Positions 41,602 to 56,011 of a stretch of DNA of 64,000 nt are shown piece by piece. This DNA comes from Aptenodytes patagonicus (Eukaryota > Chordata > Aves > Sphenisciformes > Spheniscidae), in the NCBI RefSeq assembly GCF_965638725.1, contig NC_134958.1, positions 15,751,464-15,815,463 of the forward strand. Direction: 5' to 3'. A program made the translations under genes and the position numbers. Below the pieces are notes generated by a model that saw nothing but the letters and a program-made list of their open reading frames with translations, was not told where the DNA came from and did no database searches. Each line of letters opens with the position of its first letter. Positions within the stretch are counted from its first letter, which is position 1.

Positions 41602-42590
41602 GTAAGAGCTTCAGGACCAGCCAAGGTTAAGCACCATATATAGTGGAAAGTACACTTGTTTGCAGCTTTTTTTTTTTTTTGTCAGTAACTTTGTATTGAG
41701 TGTTCAGGGGTAGCAAGATGATTTAATAGTATGCTTTTTTTTCTTTAATTCTAGGTGTGTTGCATTTTCCTGGAATCCCTGACTTTACTGAAGCTGGAAC
41801 TTTGTCTTTTTTACCAGTTTTGCTGTATAGCATATGAGTTGCTGGTATCATCTCTCTTACTAGGACTGATGGTGAGATTATCTAGCAGGGGTTAGGGTGA
41901 GCATCCTGTATGCATCTGTATGTGGAGTTTTAGCATTTCTCAAGAAAGCAGCAGGGACGTAAGGCATAGTGTCTTTCAGCGTATGGGATGGCTTGTCGCC
42001 TTTCCCCATCGCCCACAGAGTACCACGTTGTCCCTAGAACCTTTGCAGCTTGCGGCAGGCTCTTCACAGATTGTAAGCGTCAGGACTTCACTTATCTTGT
42101 GGGCCTGTAGCAGAGCCCAGAGTCTGTGGCAACACGGAAGATAGGAGGTGCCCACAGAACGTAGGGTATGGCTCAGAGCAGCTCCCGAGGAGCAGCCAAC
42201 GCAGGGGGTTCAGGAGAAGAGAAGGGGGTTTCTAAAGTTTTAGGACTGGGCGATGGTTGGGAAAGGGAGGAGGGTTCATCATTCTCAGATGGGTTTTGCA
42301 GTTGGATTTGGGCGTCAGTGAGGTCTGTTCTGTTTTAGTCTCTCAAGCATGACAAAGTCACCAGAGACACAGTGTAAACCATCCAGGCCTCCACATCACA
42401 GTATGCAGGGCTGAACGTCAGACGAGTCTCATCTTGGAAAGCATTAGGTACGTTAAAATATACCCTCCAGAACTCTAAGGTCTCTCTTTCTCCGTGCCTT
42501 TTACTTACTTCATTCCCTACTTAATTTTTTGCATCTGTCTCTTCACCATCTATCCAGATGTCACAGTCACTGTTACTAAGAGGCATTGAC

Positions 42591-42652
42591 TATTTTTATA
42601 TATTATATATATTTATATATATAATATATATTTATATATAATGTATATATTT
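42591..42652. repeat. AT-rich TATATA low-complexity tract
   Basis: About 60 bp consists almost only of A and T, in alternating TATATA and TTTATA blocks. It is largely self-complementary and could extrude as a hairpin. Confidence 0.9.
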
Positions 42653-43048
42653 AACACTTATTTCCAGTGCAGGTTTGTCATGGTCTTTCCCGGAATTTCT
42701 TGGAGAAGAGGATGTGTATTATTTGTGCTTGTAACAGTCTCCAGGCAGGGGTCTGTCTTTTATCGCAGTCCCGGGCACGCAAGCTTTTTCTATTATTCCA
42801 GTTTTGCCTTTTCCTTAAGTGTCCAATGAGGCTTGCTGTAGTATCAGTCATGGCAGTTATGTTCTATTGTTTATCTGTTGTGTTTTTAGCACCAGTTTCT
42901 GTAGCTGTAAGGTGTCTATTTTGGATCTTTGAGTCATCATGTCATGCCAGTGTGGTTTTTCCATCGGCCAACTACAGCCCCCCTTAGGGAATTACAGCTG
43001 CAGGTAAGGAGGTAGTCTGTGTCGTTTGTTTTCTGTGTACTATACCCT

Positions 43049-43067
43049 CCCCCCCCCCCCCCCCCCC
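43049..43067. repeat. Poly(C) run, 19 bases
   Basis: Nineteen C are followed by GTCGGG and further C-runs. It is likely to be length-variable and poorly sequenced. Confidence 0.9.
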
Positions 43068-43200
43068 GTCGGGTTTGTGCCCTGCCCCCCCGCCCCATAT
43101 CAGGTGGGGGGGTCATGCTTGTGCAACAGTCATGAACAGAAATTAGTCTTTTAGGGGCGCCATGTTCTTTGCTTTGTTTTTGGTCTTCCATCTCTGCTCA

Positions 43201-46200
43201 GTTCTACTGGTCAAGAGTAAAAGCTGTTAGCTGTGCGTCTAAAGGCTGATGTGACTAAAACTAATAGAATTAATTTACATCCAAAGCATTGTATAGCATG
43301 TATTTCTGGGTAAACTCAGGGTTCTTAACACTTCCTGTTAATATTTATTACTGATTTATTCAAGTTTGTAAAGCACCCACCCACTTTTCTGAGGGGACAC
43401 ACTGTTTTTAACAACTGAATACATAAATTCCAAAGACTACAGATGAATTTTACTTCACAGTGACATTACACTCCAGTTTCTTACAGAGGCTATTTTTGCT
43501 GGTTGGACGTGAAGTAATTGTTATTCTAGTTAAAAGGGCAGGATAACACCAAAACAGACTCCTTAGGTAGTTTGTAGAGAAGATCTTTAAAAATAAAAAT
43601 TGTAGTGTAGTGCAACTACACTAGATTCTGCTTCTGTGCAGGCAGAAGGATTAGACAGTCCCTTCCAGGCTTATATGTTGACAAAATCATTTTTCATCCC
43701 ACAATCTCTTACCTCCACACAATCCTTGTCATTTCTTTGTTTCCACATTAGCAACGCCAGAAAACATAAGTGCTTCTTGAAACATGCAGCTCAAACTCAT
43801 TTGATACTGTAAAACAAAAGTAGGGAATTAGGACGCTATTTCATCACTCATTTCAAAGTCTCTCTAGCTAGTCTCAGCCTTTCAGGATTTGTTCAGGGTC
43901 AAGATGGGAAGACTGCCTTAGGCTCTCTGGCTGTTTCTTTCATATTTTCTTTGGGTGCTCCTGTTTCTCTGCAGTTTCTGTCCCATTCCTATTATTCCAA
44001 CCAATACCAAGTTTGTGCCTTTCTGCATCTCTCCCATCAATCAACATTATTTACATGGTTTAGTAGTTTGTAAGTGTCCTATATATTCTATAGTTCCTTA
44101 TTATTTCCCTACTTTAATTTATATTGCAGTTCAATTGCTTCTTATAGGTAACCTGAAAAAAAGGCAGCAATTACACTATCGACATCAGCCAGGCTTTGTA
44201 CAACATCCATTCAGTGAGCTGGGAAATGAGCTTTTATAGCACACAGCAAAGTCTGAGCTTTCTTGCCAACTGTCTGCCTAGCTGGTAAATCTGTTCGGGT
44301 TATGGAACAGGGCATTTCTCCTGTGCATTTGGCAAAACTTTGCTAGCATTCAGTGATTAAAAAACAATTAGAGAGCCATGTCCACCATGCTCTTTTTAAT
44401 CCAACTAGCAAACACTGTGGAGAATACAAGTTGCAATTACCAGGCTTTCTGCTTCACCTGTAATCATTTTTTTAAGCAAATGTTCTAGGCAGAGCAAATA
44501 TAGTTCTTCTATGTAAAGAATGTTGTAAAACCACTGCTATAATGACACTTCTGGTTTGTGTAGCAAGAGCTTTATCCACTTGCCTATCATAATCAAACTC
44601 CTGTCCCCTGTGAAAAAGAATAGAGATCATAAGTTCAAGCAAAAGGACTGAGTTCTTTCTTTAGAAAATGAACAGTGATGATTTTTAGTTGAGAATCTAA
44701 ATGTTTATGGGTATGAAAGTTCTATTTGTAAAAGCTTTTCAAAAAAGTTATATCTAGTTTAATCAGATTTTTACATGTGAGCTCTCATTTAATTATTTGT
44801 CAAAAAGTGCCCCTCAAGATAACAAGCTCCATTTGTAGCTTTTAATTTGGAAGCAGAAAGATTAAATACCAGACTTAAATTTTTTCCTACTCTATCCTAT
44901 CCTTATCTTTCCTGTGTGGGGTTTAGAGGAGGCATTTGTGTAACCAGCATGCAACGAGCTCATCTGCCAAAGTGCCCAACTGAACAGGGCAAAGGGAGTG
45001 TCTGCGAGGGAAACCAGTCATTACCCCCAACCCAGTCATCATAATCACCTCAGCTGATTTTGGCCATCATTTAAGCACTTGACCAGGTCATGGTTTCCTT
45101 TTCAGTATTTTGTGTGCAATGCTGTCAGAATATACACTTCTGGAAGGAAGATTTGTAATTTCCAAGGCTGAATGAGATATTGAGAAAAAACTGTTAAGTA
45201 CTAAGCTTTACTCCTCTTCTCCCTATAGTAGCACCCATAGAAAAGTATACACCAAGTAAAAGGATGAGATGGCATATGCTTCCAGGACTGCCTACTCCCT
45301 TGGAAGCACCGAGTCCAGGTGTTAGTATATATTCTAACTTGAGTGCAAAAGAGAGCACCAAGAAACATGCTTAGAATAAAGCAGACTCCTTTCATTCCTG
45401 CAAGATACCACCAAACACAATTAATTCCAAAGAGTTCCATTTAACATTTGTGAATAATTAAAAAAACTGAGGAGCTCTAAAGGGGGAGCTTAGCAAGGAG
45501 TGGAAAACTAAGATGATGGATGCCATTTGCAAACAACAGAGTATTTAACAAACTAATCTGTAACCATAAGCTTAAGCCAACCAATGGAAAGGGCAACTGA
45601 AGGGCAATAACAGAAAACAAACATCAGTCCCAGAAAGGGCTGAGAGCAACATGAAAGTAATGCGAAAGTAATTCTGCTGCCTGTGTCCATCTCTCACATT
45701 AGCACTTCATCCTGCCCATCAGCCTCAGTAGAGCCCTGTGACGAGCCCCAGGCTGGCAAAGGCGCTGCTTCCCAGCCCCACATGGGGATGTGTGTCTGGA
45801 GGAGTCCTGGGCTATTTTTAGTAAAATCCCTGATGTTTTATTCAAGAGCCTTTAGAGAGGCGAAGAGCACACAGTGGTTAATGATACATTTCACTGCTGA
45901 TAAAACATCAGTTTTGTGCTCCAAAAAAAATTCACCAGCGAAGTGGTGAATTGCCTCTGTATTGCTATGGACCAGACAAAGCCCACAAATTTCTGTCTGC
46001 GAGGCGTTCCCAGTCTCTCACTTCTCAGCACGATTCGTTTGCTGGGACCCTGCATGCCAGGTCTGTCGAAAGGGCACAGTGATGTGGGGCACTGCATAGC
46101 TGGGGGATCGCAGCACTGCCAGCAGCTGTGGAGAGGGCTCAAGAGGCCTTCTTGGGTGGCTGCAGCTCAGTGCCACACTCCCTGCATTGCACCATGCTGC

Positions 46201-49000
46201 TCTGCGCACCGTGGATCCACTGCCCAAAAGTGGGGCTTACCCAGCCCCAAAAGCCGTGTTTACTCTGCCACCCTGCAGCTGGACTCTCACTAGTCCCTTC
46301 CCTCAATTAAAGGCTTTTACTCTGAGCAGTGCCCAGATGGTAACTCATCTGCGCAGGAACCTTTGGCAACTTTTCCCCAAAGCAGCGTGTGCTCTTGCTC
46401 ATGCCTGCCGCTCAGCACTTGCTCTAGCAGCAGCAAGGGGAACCAAAGATGCACAGTGTTTCCCCTAAGCAGATGACAAGCAGGCAGTTCATTCATCTGA
46501 CCTCCCTCAAACTGTCATAATTATATTCCCATATACTCTCTTCTTAACTCTGACCTCCTCGGCATCCTTCAGAAACCTGAAAGTGCCTGCCCTGGAGGCT
46601 GTGAGTGTGGGGCTCACGCCATGCTTCAGGCAGCTGCCCGCGCAGGGGCAGGACCGGTGCAATCTTACCCAAACGGCTTTGCTATGCATCAGTCCCCATG
46701 TCTGCTTCAAAAAGTGCTCATGTAAGCCAAGCTCATTCTTAGTACTGAGATGATCACAGAGTTGGTACAGAGGCACCAGCTGATTTTGGTCTCAGAGCTA
46801 CTGCAGGAAAGCAGGGCCCTTCTCCGTGTCTCTGTAGAGAAGGAGATCTAATAACACCATAACTACTATTTTGCTTGGAAGGAGATAAGAGGATGAGGGA
46901 GAAAGTCGTCTCATTTCACTGAGAAAATTTCAGGTCATCATATAGGACTGTAAAAAGTAAAAAAGACAAGATTATAAAAGGACTTCCACCAGTAAGCAAC
47001 ATTCGCTTCTCATTTGATATCTTCAGACAAGTTGCTTACTTGAAATCAGAAAACAATGTGTACACACACGTACTGTAACAAGTAACTATAGAGTTTGGTT
47101 GTGTGTTTATGCTTTGCACAATAAGCAAACGTAGTTTTGAAATAAACAGTTGCACTGAAATTACATTTCTACAATTTAGAAATTAAACCTAATCTAATTT
47201 GCTACAGCTGGACACCACCTGCAGAGTACTGTTTAAGTACTCTGAACATTACACACTTATCTTTTAAATATTGATAATGCCATTTTTCATTTATGTGACA
47301 TGAAGTCCCACAGGGAATAATTATGTTAATAAACCTTAATGATTCTTGCAAATAAATGATCAAACAAAATTGCTACTGTTGATTTATATTAATGGATGCC
47401 TTTAGGAGGAGATTTGTCAGGATGTGCTGCTTCTTGAATCCCAATTCATCTTATTTAGCAGAAGAATGTACATAGTTTGTAAAACAGATTAAGTGTTTAA
47501 AATATAATGTGTTCATGGAGTTTCTGCAGTTCATAACGTTCAAGCATTATTATCTTGCCTTATGGCAAATCTGCATTAAATGGCTTCTTTGTATACAACT
47601 TTCTTCAGTCCTTTTTTTTTTTCCACTCCTTTTGTCCCTTGTGGCTAAAAAAGTCCTCCTTTTGAAGATCTTTAACTTAACCTTTCTGTTACTCATGTCG
47701 GAATTGGTGATCATTTTGCTGTCCTAATAGATGAACACTGCTGTCGAACAACTTTGCTTTTGCTGCAGTGAGTCTAGAAACATTTTTGGTGCTTTAATAA
47801 GGGCACATCACCTGGAGCTGATGATCTACAGAATTTTATAGGATATGTTAAGATAAGCAGTTTCTACTTTTCTTCTACTGTTGGATATGCTGGAAATTCC
47901 CACTCTCCATCCATCTATACTTTTGAAATTTTAACCAAGTTCATTCGGAAAACATTTTACATGGACTTGCCTTTTAGATAATACATACGTTTGAAAGCAA
48001 TATCAATGTGCTTCTTTTACTCCTGATCATAGGGCAGGACATATAAGTGTCACAGGAGAGGAAGCTAAGGAAATATCAGGAGAAGGAACTTTATGAATTT
48101 AAACTTTAGTGGCGCTAGAAGAAGAGAATAAGCACATGCTTTGTCTATTCAGCAAAACACATACATGCAAATGCAAGGTGGTGGTGGGTCAGGGTTAGAA
48201 CCAAGCAGGCAAGGGAAGCAGAAATGTGCTTTCTCTGCCTCTGCATTATTCAGTGCCCAGTGGTGAGAGTCGTACAAGTAGGCTTAATTCTTTGCTTGAA
48301 CAACTTTGTGAAATTGATCAACTCCAGCAGGATAACAGCAGAACAAAGGCACAGGATGTTTTTGCCTTTGGGGCAAATAATATGGTTAAGTAATCAATAA
48401 TTTGCTGAAACTTCCACCCATCCAGAGATTTTTCAGGATTTTTTTACCTTTTTACCTCCTCCTGCTTGTCCAAAAGTTCAGTTTCAAAGAAGAGCTAAAT
48501 AGCCATTTTGTTTAAATGGCAAACTTTTTTTTCCTCTCATAATGTAACCAGCTCCCATGAAACATGACATTGCATCCACAACCGGTTGGTATTTCAGAGT
48601 TGACATGAATGGATTTTACTACTGACTGGATAATAGAATAATGAAATCCAGCTGAAACATGCCACTAATTCACTCCATGCACATGGAAACCAATAACTGC
48701 AGCACAGGGATGAAGATCTGTAATAATACTCTAGAATGAACTGGTGGTTTGAATTATTCCTTCAAAGAGGAACATGCCTCAAAAGCCTTTCAGGTAAGGC
48801 TTTTCCTTTGCAAACTGGGGGCTAATCTTGCAGACCCTGAAAGCAATGGAAGTTTCAAGCACTGAAGGACTGCAATATTCAGATTAGTTTTCTTACAGTC
48901 TGTGGACTGATAATCCTCAGATTTGTCAATTCCACTTTAAACACTGCTACTGAAGTCTTTCTTCTGCGATTCAGAGCACCAGTCCTGCACATGATGGGGG
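43201..49000. other. AT-rich region without recognised genes
   Basis: I read both strands for known protein families and found none. A possible CR1-tail remnant (GGATTAGACAGTCCCTTCCAGG) lies near 43,648. A somewhat GC-richer patch at 45,680-46,460 contains several overlapping short ORFs but no domain. The stretch could be intergenic or intronic to a gene whose exons are outside the window. Confidence 0.5.
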
Positions 49001-52000
49001 AGTTTGCCAGTCTTGCATTTCTGTTAAACAATGAGAAACTTACAGTCTCATTCTGTTCATCCCTCACGTGTGGGTTCTTTAATAGCTCTCCAAGCAACTA
49101 GCGGGGGAACATTTTCAAATATGTAATTACCTTTTGTATGCGACAACAACAAAGACACTTTGAGCAATTAGTAGGATTGGACACAGACTGAGGATTAGGT
49201 GTGCCTGAATACTGGCTTTGTCTGTAATTTGCTGCATAGCATTCAGAAAACTATTTTATCTTACTGCCTTTTTGCATGCCTGCAACGATGCTTGTCATAC
49301 TTACACAGGAGAAGCATCATACAGATTAGTATTTTTATACCTGTACTGCATCTGAATGCGTACATCACTACCTATCAAAGGCTATCACTGTGCTCAGGAC
49401 TCATACTTCCCCAGATGCGTGATTGCCATTCTCATCAGCTTCTCTGCTCATTGCAAATTGTAAAGCAGTACTGGTCTCCTGCTCTGGCTGATACAAGCTT
49501 TCTAGGAACAGGTGATGGCCCATTTTCCCAGGAGGTCCCTAGAGCAGTTTGGGCTCTCAGGGACACCCAGAGCAGAGGGAAGCACCATGCTCCCAGCCAC
49601 AAAGTGTTATGCTGCAAGTCAGGAGCCTTAGTCCTATTTTGGGCTCTCTGTGCCTCAGTTTTTCTAACAACAAAATGGGGGTCAGCTATGAACACTTCAG
49701 TGTACAAAACATACAGCACTCGCATACGTGTGTATGTAACTTTGCACACAACTGAAGGCCCAGTATTGACTTCTAACACTGAGGTAGTGCTAATGTGACA
49801 TGGTGAGGAGTGAGCAGGAACTGTGAGTAAAAAGCCTTGATTGTGACTTGAAGTCGAAGGGATTTTGCCACTGGCTTAAACAGGGTCATGATCTCACTCC
49901 CTGTTTTATGCATGTGAGTTACTGCTTAAAAAAAAAAAATTACGCCCCCCCAATATTACTTTTTGCTTTAGCTTATAAATAACAGTTTCCTGTCCCCATA
50001 TCTATTCAGACATGTACTACAGAGATACAACTGTAGGTTAAGAAGCTCATTTTAGTATTTTCAGAGGGATTATCTCTACCCTCTTTCTTGTCTCTGTTAC
50101 CTGTTTGGCATTTTCTTACCATCCCACAGGTGCTCGCTCTCCAAAGTGCTCTTTCAGGCACTCCTAGTTTCTGGCCTCAATTTTTCTTTTGTTGTGCAGC
50201 ATTTTTCAGGCCTTGCCTCACTTCATTTACATGTGAGGACTATTACTCCTCTTCCTCTCTGTGGGGTGACTTCTCTGTTGGTTGGTTTGGAACGACATCT
50301 CTCATCAGGCTTCTCCAGGATCCAAGAGCTCTGTTGGGACCTGACTTCTGCAGACAGAACAAGCAAAAAGTGTGAATAACACAGGGTCTGTGTTAAATGA
50401 GACTTTCTCATTGCCCCTCCAACATAGAGACTCCTCTCTGCTTGGTTTTGTTTGGCCATGGGTGCTTGATCTGAGATAATTTTTTGAATGATCACTTATA
50501 GCCTCAAAAAAGCATTTGATGTCTAGCAGAGTAAATTGCCTTAATCAGTCTGTCTCTTGTGTGTTGCCATTTCTACTATAGATTTTTTTTTTCTTCACCT
50601 TGGAACGGTGTTAAAACGGTCTCTCTACCAGTTGCACAGGGAAAGCAGTCGCTCCTAAACTGTCTCATCTCTTCCTTCCAGGTTGTTTTAAAATGTGGTG
50701 GTCAGTTGAATCCCTCTGCTCCCTGACTGACCTCACATGATTTCTAGGTGCCTGTTATTTATCTGAAATGCAGTCACTTCTTGTTCTCACACAATCTGGC
50801 CAGACATATCTGCTTTTATATACTGTAGACGTTCTAACTTAAGATACTTGATCCCTAATGGTTAGTTCATGCAGTTTAGTTAAAATTTATATATAATTTA
50901 TTTACATTTAGATAATGAAATATTAACTTACACTTTGTTTTTATGCACGTAAACTGAGATTCCAAATGGATGTCACTATCAATTTGCTAGGAATTCATAC
51001 ATTCCTTAGTGCTTATACAGTGGATTGATTCTATTTTAATACTCGCCCATTTTTATCCTGCGTCTCCTAAATAATTCATGTTTATTGATTACTACTTACA
51101 AGTACCACTGCATTTTGACACCAGATTCTTCACTAGCAGCTATATAAAACAAAATGACTGTTATCTAGACTGCAAGATTCACTTTCTAAATATTTTCTTC
51201 TTTTAAATACTGACTTGAAAGGAACAATTCATTCTTACCTACTTGTTATGTAATGTGCCAGTTTCCTGAAGGACTACAAATTTTTATTTTATGTCTAGTT
51301 GGGGGGGGACAGAAAGAGGCAAGCCCTTTCTTTTTATGAGTTTCAATATTTGAAAAACCAATTCTCTTTGCCTTCCAGGCAGCTTGTTAGCAAATACCCA
51401 CCTTGCTTGGCTCCCAAGCTGGATTAGCAAGTCATGGGAAAGCATCCTGTTACTCTGCACAGCCTGGGATGAGAATGGCGTCCAACTGGTCCAGACCTGA
51501 GGTACAGAAGGGAGTCCCCCTGCATAAGTCCTTCTCTGGACATCTTGAGCTTGAGGACACAAGCTTGAGTCCTTGTAGCAGCTTGTCCCCAGCTGAAAGC
51601 AAGAAAACAAACAACAATATTCCAAATGTGCTTTCAAAGAGGGATGTGGAAGTCGAGACTATAAAGTGAGATATATCTTAAATAATATATAATCCTAAAT
51701 ACCCACTAGTCTTAGATGTAGAAGATCCACCTTCCATGCCCTCAACTGCATCAGATAGAGAATTTGTCTCTTTTTCCTCAAGAAGGAGTGAAAAAAAAAT
51801 TGAGATGTTTTTTATTTCAAAATGTATGAAGCCCTCCCTAAATAGTAATTTTCTGGCCAGTCGTAGTCAGTGCTAAATAGCTGTTAAGGTTATATATAGA
51901 CTTTACTAAGCTGTATTTTATCTCAGATTTGAACAGTTGAATTTAAATTGATCTGAATAAAACCAGAAAAAAATCCTAGACATTTGTTGACATTTATTTT

Positions 52001-55000
52001 CTAAATAAAATTGCTAAAAAATTTATAATTCAGCAATAAAATAGGCAGAACTTACAAGCAAATGATATAACAATAATAATGCTAAACATAAGCTTACTCA
52101 TGTCATACTGTAAAGGCAAAGCCCTTGTAATGAACTCATAATGAGGTATGACAGAAACATTAAAAAAAAAAGACAAGAATAACAATACCAGTACACAATA
52201 AATACCAAACCACACATTTTTGTCATCTCTACCTACATTCCAAAGATGTTTACCATGAATTCTTTTTATGCTATGTAGATTTCATTTAAACAAAGTTTTG
52301 AACCCATTCTAGTTGGTAATCTTCTAAATGTAAGTAGATGCGGTAATTAAGATGCTTAAACATAAAGCCATGAAATAACATGACGTTCATGACACGCATC
52401 CAAGCTTTTCTGTAGGTCTCTTTCAGGTATTATTTTTATTGTTGATGCCCTGGAAACAGTGACATCTTTTAAATAGGTCAAGTAAGTTTTAACCTTAAAA
52501 AATTAAAGAATTAACATATTTATAGCATGCCATAATGTTGTTCAGGTGGAGGAGCTGACTCTCATACCCTCTTCAGGACGCTGAGAGGAAAGGAGGAGTG
52601 GGTATCCCCAGGCACCCCAGTGCTGCAGGAAGGTTTAGTACTGCTCTCACAGGAGTCGTGTGGAGCAGCCACATTTTTGCAGCACTTTGCCCAGGGAGTA
52701 AAAGCCACGCTGTACAAACACTGATTTACCAAGGGACAGAAAGGGAAAATGAGCTTTTGCACCTGTTTGCATCAGACTGTGTCCAGCCCTGGGAGAGGAT
52801 CTCAGCCTGGGGAGGGCTACTTCCACTGATACAAACCAGAACTTGAAACAGTGCATTCACAGCAGAACGACATTTCTAGATACCACGCTCACGACTACAA
52901 TTGTGCATGATGACCTGGTCCCAGACTTCGTAACAACCTGCTTTTCTAACAATAACATACCATGCCTTTACAGGCACTTGTCATTCACAGATCTGAAAGC
53001 AGAAGGCTGCACTGATTATAGCTGTCTGAATTCAGTACTGCTTAGGTCTGCCTGAAGATGACTAAAGTGAGTATTTTCCTACATAGTTTATTTTTAAAAA
53101 ATTACTTTTGAAGTACATTGTTAGAAGACACTAAAATACACTATAAGCCTTGGCTTATTTTAAGAATTTGCTATACTCTGCTCTTCCTTTAACTTCAAAA
53201 TATCAGAAGTGCCCTGTTTCCCTGGACAAGTTTCTGTATGACTCACCATTTCTCTAACTTCAGCCTCACATTCATGAATCCACCAAGGCTACTGAATATT
53301 TATCAGATTTTGAACTTTTTTTTTTTGGCTGAAAGATTTGCATTTAAATAAAAAACAACAAAAGAAAGAGCTGAAAAGAGTCTTCCAGAACTCCCTTTCC
53401 CCCACGTTACCTCTTTCAACTTTTGTACCATCATTGCAGTCATTGTCTACCAAATCTTCCCAGGCAGACAGAGAATATATTACTGCTGCAAAAACCAAGA
53501 TGCAGTTTAGGAACAATAACTGCATGCAATTACATGAGTTTACAACATGCATATTGTTATGATACTTGTAGATTTTTATTACTATTATTAAAAAGTCTAC
53601 AATATTTGCTTAGTCCTTCATTAAAACTAATGTTGAATTTGCTGTTTATTACTTTTATGTTATTTTATTTGATTTCTTTTCCTGGAGGATACTCTACCAG
53701 AAAATGTGAATTTATCTTCCTTTAATTCGTTTAAAATTAGCTTCTCTCAGCATAATCTTTTTCTATCCTCTCCCTGGGCCATAGCCGCTCTTCACACAAG
53801 AGAGTCTTCTGGCAGCATTCCCTCCCCATTTTGGTACAAATGCCACCAATGAGGACCTGCTACCCTCTTTGGTGCCAACAGAACCGGGATGTTTCTGTTG
53901 GACTGGCTCCAACAAGGGTGAAAATCAGAGCTTTTGCATGTTAGTTCCTGCAAGCAACAAAAAAGAAGCACCAAGATCTCATCTGCCTACCCTTCGCATA
54001 GGCCTTCCCTTTCCCACAGGCACCCCTGCAACACCTCAGACATCCACAGAGCGGTGAATAAGCTCAAGACCAGAGAAATGGAGACTTTTGCTGCTAATGG
54101 AAATGGCTGCTCAGGACACAAATAGTTGTGGGGAAAAGTTCTGAATCGGTTTTCCCTTCATCCCCACTCACTAATGCAGAGAAAAAGAAGATGTAAATAC
54201 ACTGAAGGAAAAAAAAAAAAAGTGGGTTTTTTTTTTTAAAAAAGCAGCAATAACCTCAGGAGCTCAAAGCTGCTTCTGAGGGTCTGCAGGAGAGCAGAGC
54301 CAACCTCTGCTAAATGTCCACTAACCTCAGAAACAACCAAGCTCATCCTCTTCTCCCTAGCACTTCCAGAACTCCACGAAGAAGTGAACAGGAGCAACCC
54401 AAGCTCCTCTCTCCCCTCCCCATGTCGCACCTGAGGAAACCTGCACCAGGGAAAGGGCAGCACCAGATGATGAACCAGAGGCATTTGGGCGTGTGATACC
54501 TCATACTAAGTCACACTTGTAAACAGATGGTTTCAAGGGCAGGTTTTCCATTTGTAAGGGATTTTTTGGCCTTGCTGTTACCATGATGTGTTTAGAGGGT
54601 CAAGGACAGCACAGCAATGACTTACAATGCCACAGCTAGGGGGATGGGACGTCTGTAAGAACAAGGAATTCCCTCCCTTTGCTGGAGGTTTGCTGGTCAT
54701 TATGCTGGTCCCACTAACACAGCTGCAGCTGCTAAACTGCACTGCAAGAATATTAAATGCTTTTTTAGTACCGCTTTTCCATGCTAGCAATTGCTGTAGT
54801 TACAGAAAGGCATTACAAAACCTCCACAGAGAAAGGCTGTCTCTACTCAGTTCCCAAGCGGGCACCATGAGAAAGTTCAGCAACTTCCAGACCATCAACA
54901 CTGCATCTGTTGTGGTGGCAAGTGCTAATGCTGAGAGTTTTCCCTTTATACATTTACTAGAACTAATCTGTACCTTTCTAAACTCAGAGCAATTTCCTGT

Positions 55001-56000
55001 CCTGAGGAAAAAGTGTCTTCTCATTCTAAATCCGCTTTAACGATCATGCCTACCCCATTCCACTGAGACTGTTCAGAGGGAAGAGACTCTAATCTATTTA
55101 GCTTCACAGAGGGTTTCTCTCTGACACGTGCTCTCCTAATAGACCATTTATCAGGATGAAGGGTGCTCCCCAGAGAGTGCAGACAGCGGGACAGACCTAG
55201 CCTGAGTGACAGTCTGTCCAGCAGAGATTGACTTTAATGAAGCACAGAATAAACAGGAAGATTAAGAGAGCGCAAAAATCAGTGACAAGTTTTGAGTTCA
55301 TGTGGGCAGCTTACTGTGCAGCACAGATCTGTCATTGAGTTATAAATGTTACATATCTGTTTGGTTGCTAAGGATCGCCTATAACACACAGAAATCCTGC
55401 ACACGTTACAAGAGGAAGCTTTCCCCTTGATTTTTACCCTTGAGAGAGGGTACCTGCTTGAAACCCAGAAACACTCAGAAGCTGTAGGTGGACGGGACTC
55501 TGACAGTTGCCTGGTCTGACCCCCTGCTCAAAGCTGGGCCAGTTTCCAGCATGTTCCTCTGGGTTTCAGGGCTCTGGGATTTTCTAAGTAATTCCTTTTC
55601 AGATGACAACCTTTTCTAGATATTCATCACGGAGTTTCTTTCTCTGCAACAGAAATCTGGTAACAGTGTGGGTATATTGTATGGGATCCATCTTAGCAAA
55701 GTTCAGACTGTAGCATCTCCAGTTGAGTCTGAGGTCCTGTTATTGCCAACGGATAGAAGCAGGTATGCCTGCCAATTATAAATGTCTACCTCAGGGTGAG
55801 ATCATGTCAGCATCTCTCTCCACTGGCTGTTAACGGAAAAAGATCAACTCAGATAAGTTTGGACAATGACTTTCACCCACAAACATCAGGCATGTAGCCC
55901 TGAGGTGTAGCCAAGTCTCGTTCTTCATTCTGACAAGCGTGACTCTTACTCCAGACATCTCCAACATCTTCATACTTATTTCTTTTGCTGGACTCTGATA
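49001..56000. other. AT-rich region without recognised genes
   Basis: GC-richer patches at 49,430-49,680, 52,560-52,840 and 54,240-54,480 generate short ORFs on both strands, none with a recognisable motif. A probable old CR1 scrap is at about 55,490-55,680. Mononucleotide A/T runs occur near 54,210-54,245. Confidence 0.5.
55490..55680 (-). mobile_element. Probable old CR1 3' fragment
   Basis: CTGGTCTGACCCCCTGCTCA followed by AAGCTGGGCC, and later a TCACGGAGTTTCTTTCT phrase, resemble the reverse complement of the CR1 3' region. The match is weak and the ends are not defined. Confidence 0.4.
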
Positions 56001-56011
56001 GAAATTGATAA

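Larger units (their letters stand above)
41602..43200. other. Unassigned region with low-complexity tracts
   Basis: It contains an AT-rich TATATA tract (42591-42652) and a C19 run (43049-43067) followed by further C-runs to 43115. No coding gene is recognised. Confidence 0.6.

Noticed and set aside
45683-46468. Cluster of short overlapping ORFs in a GC-richer patch
   Set aside because: ORFs occur on both strands and in several frames, with no motif and no splice arrangement.
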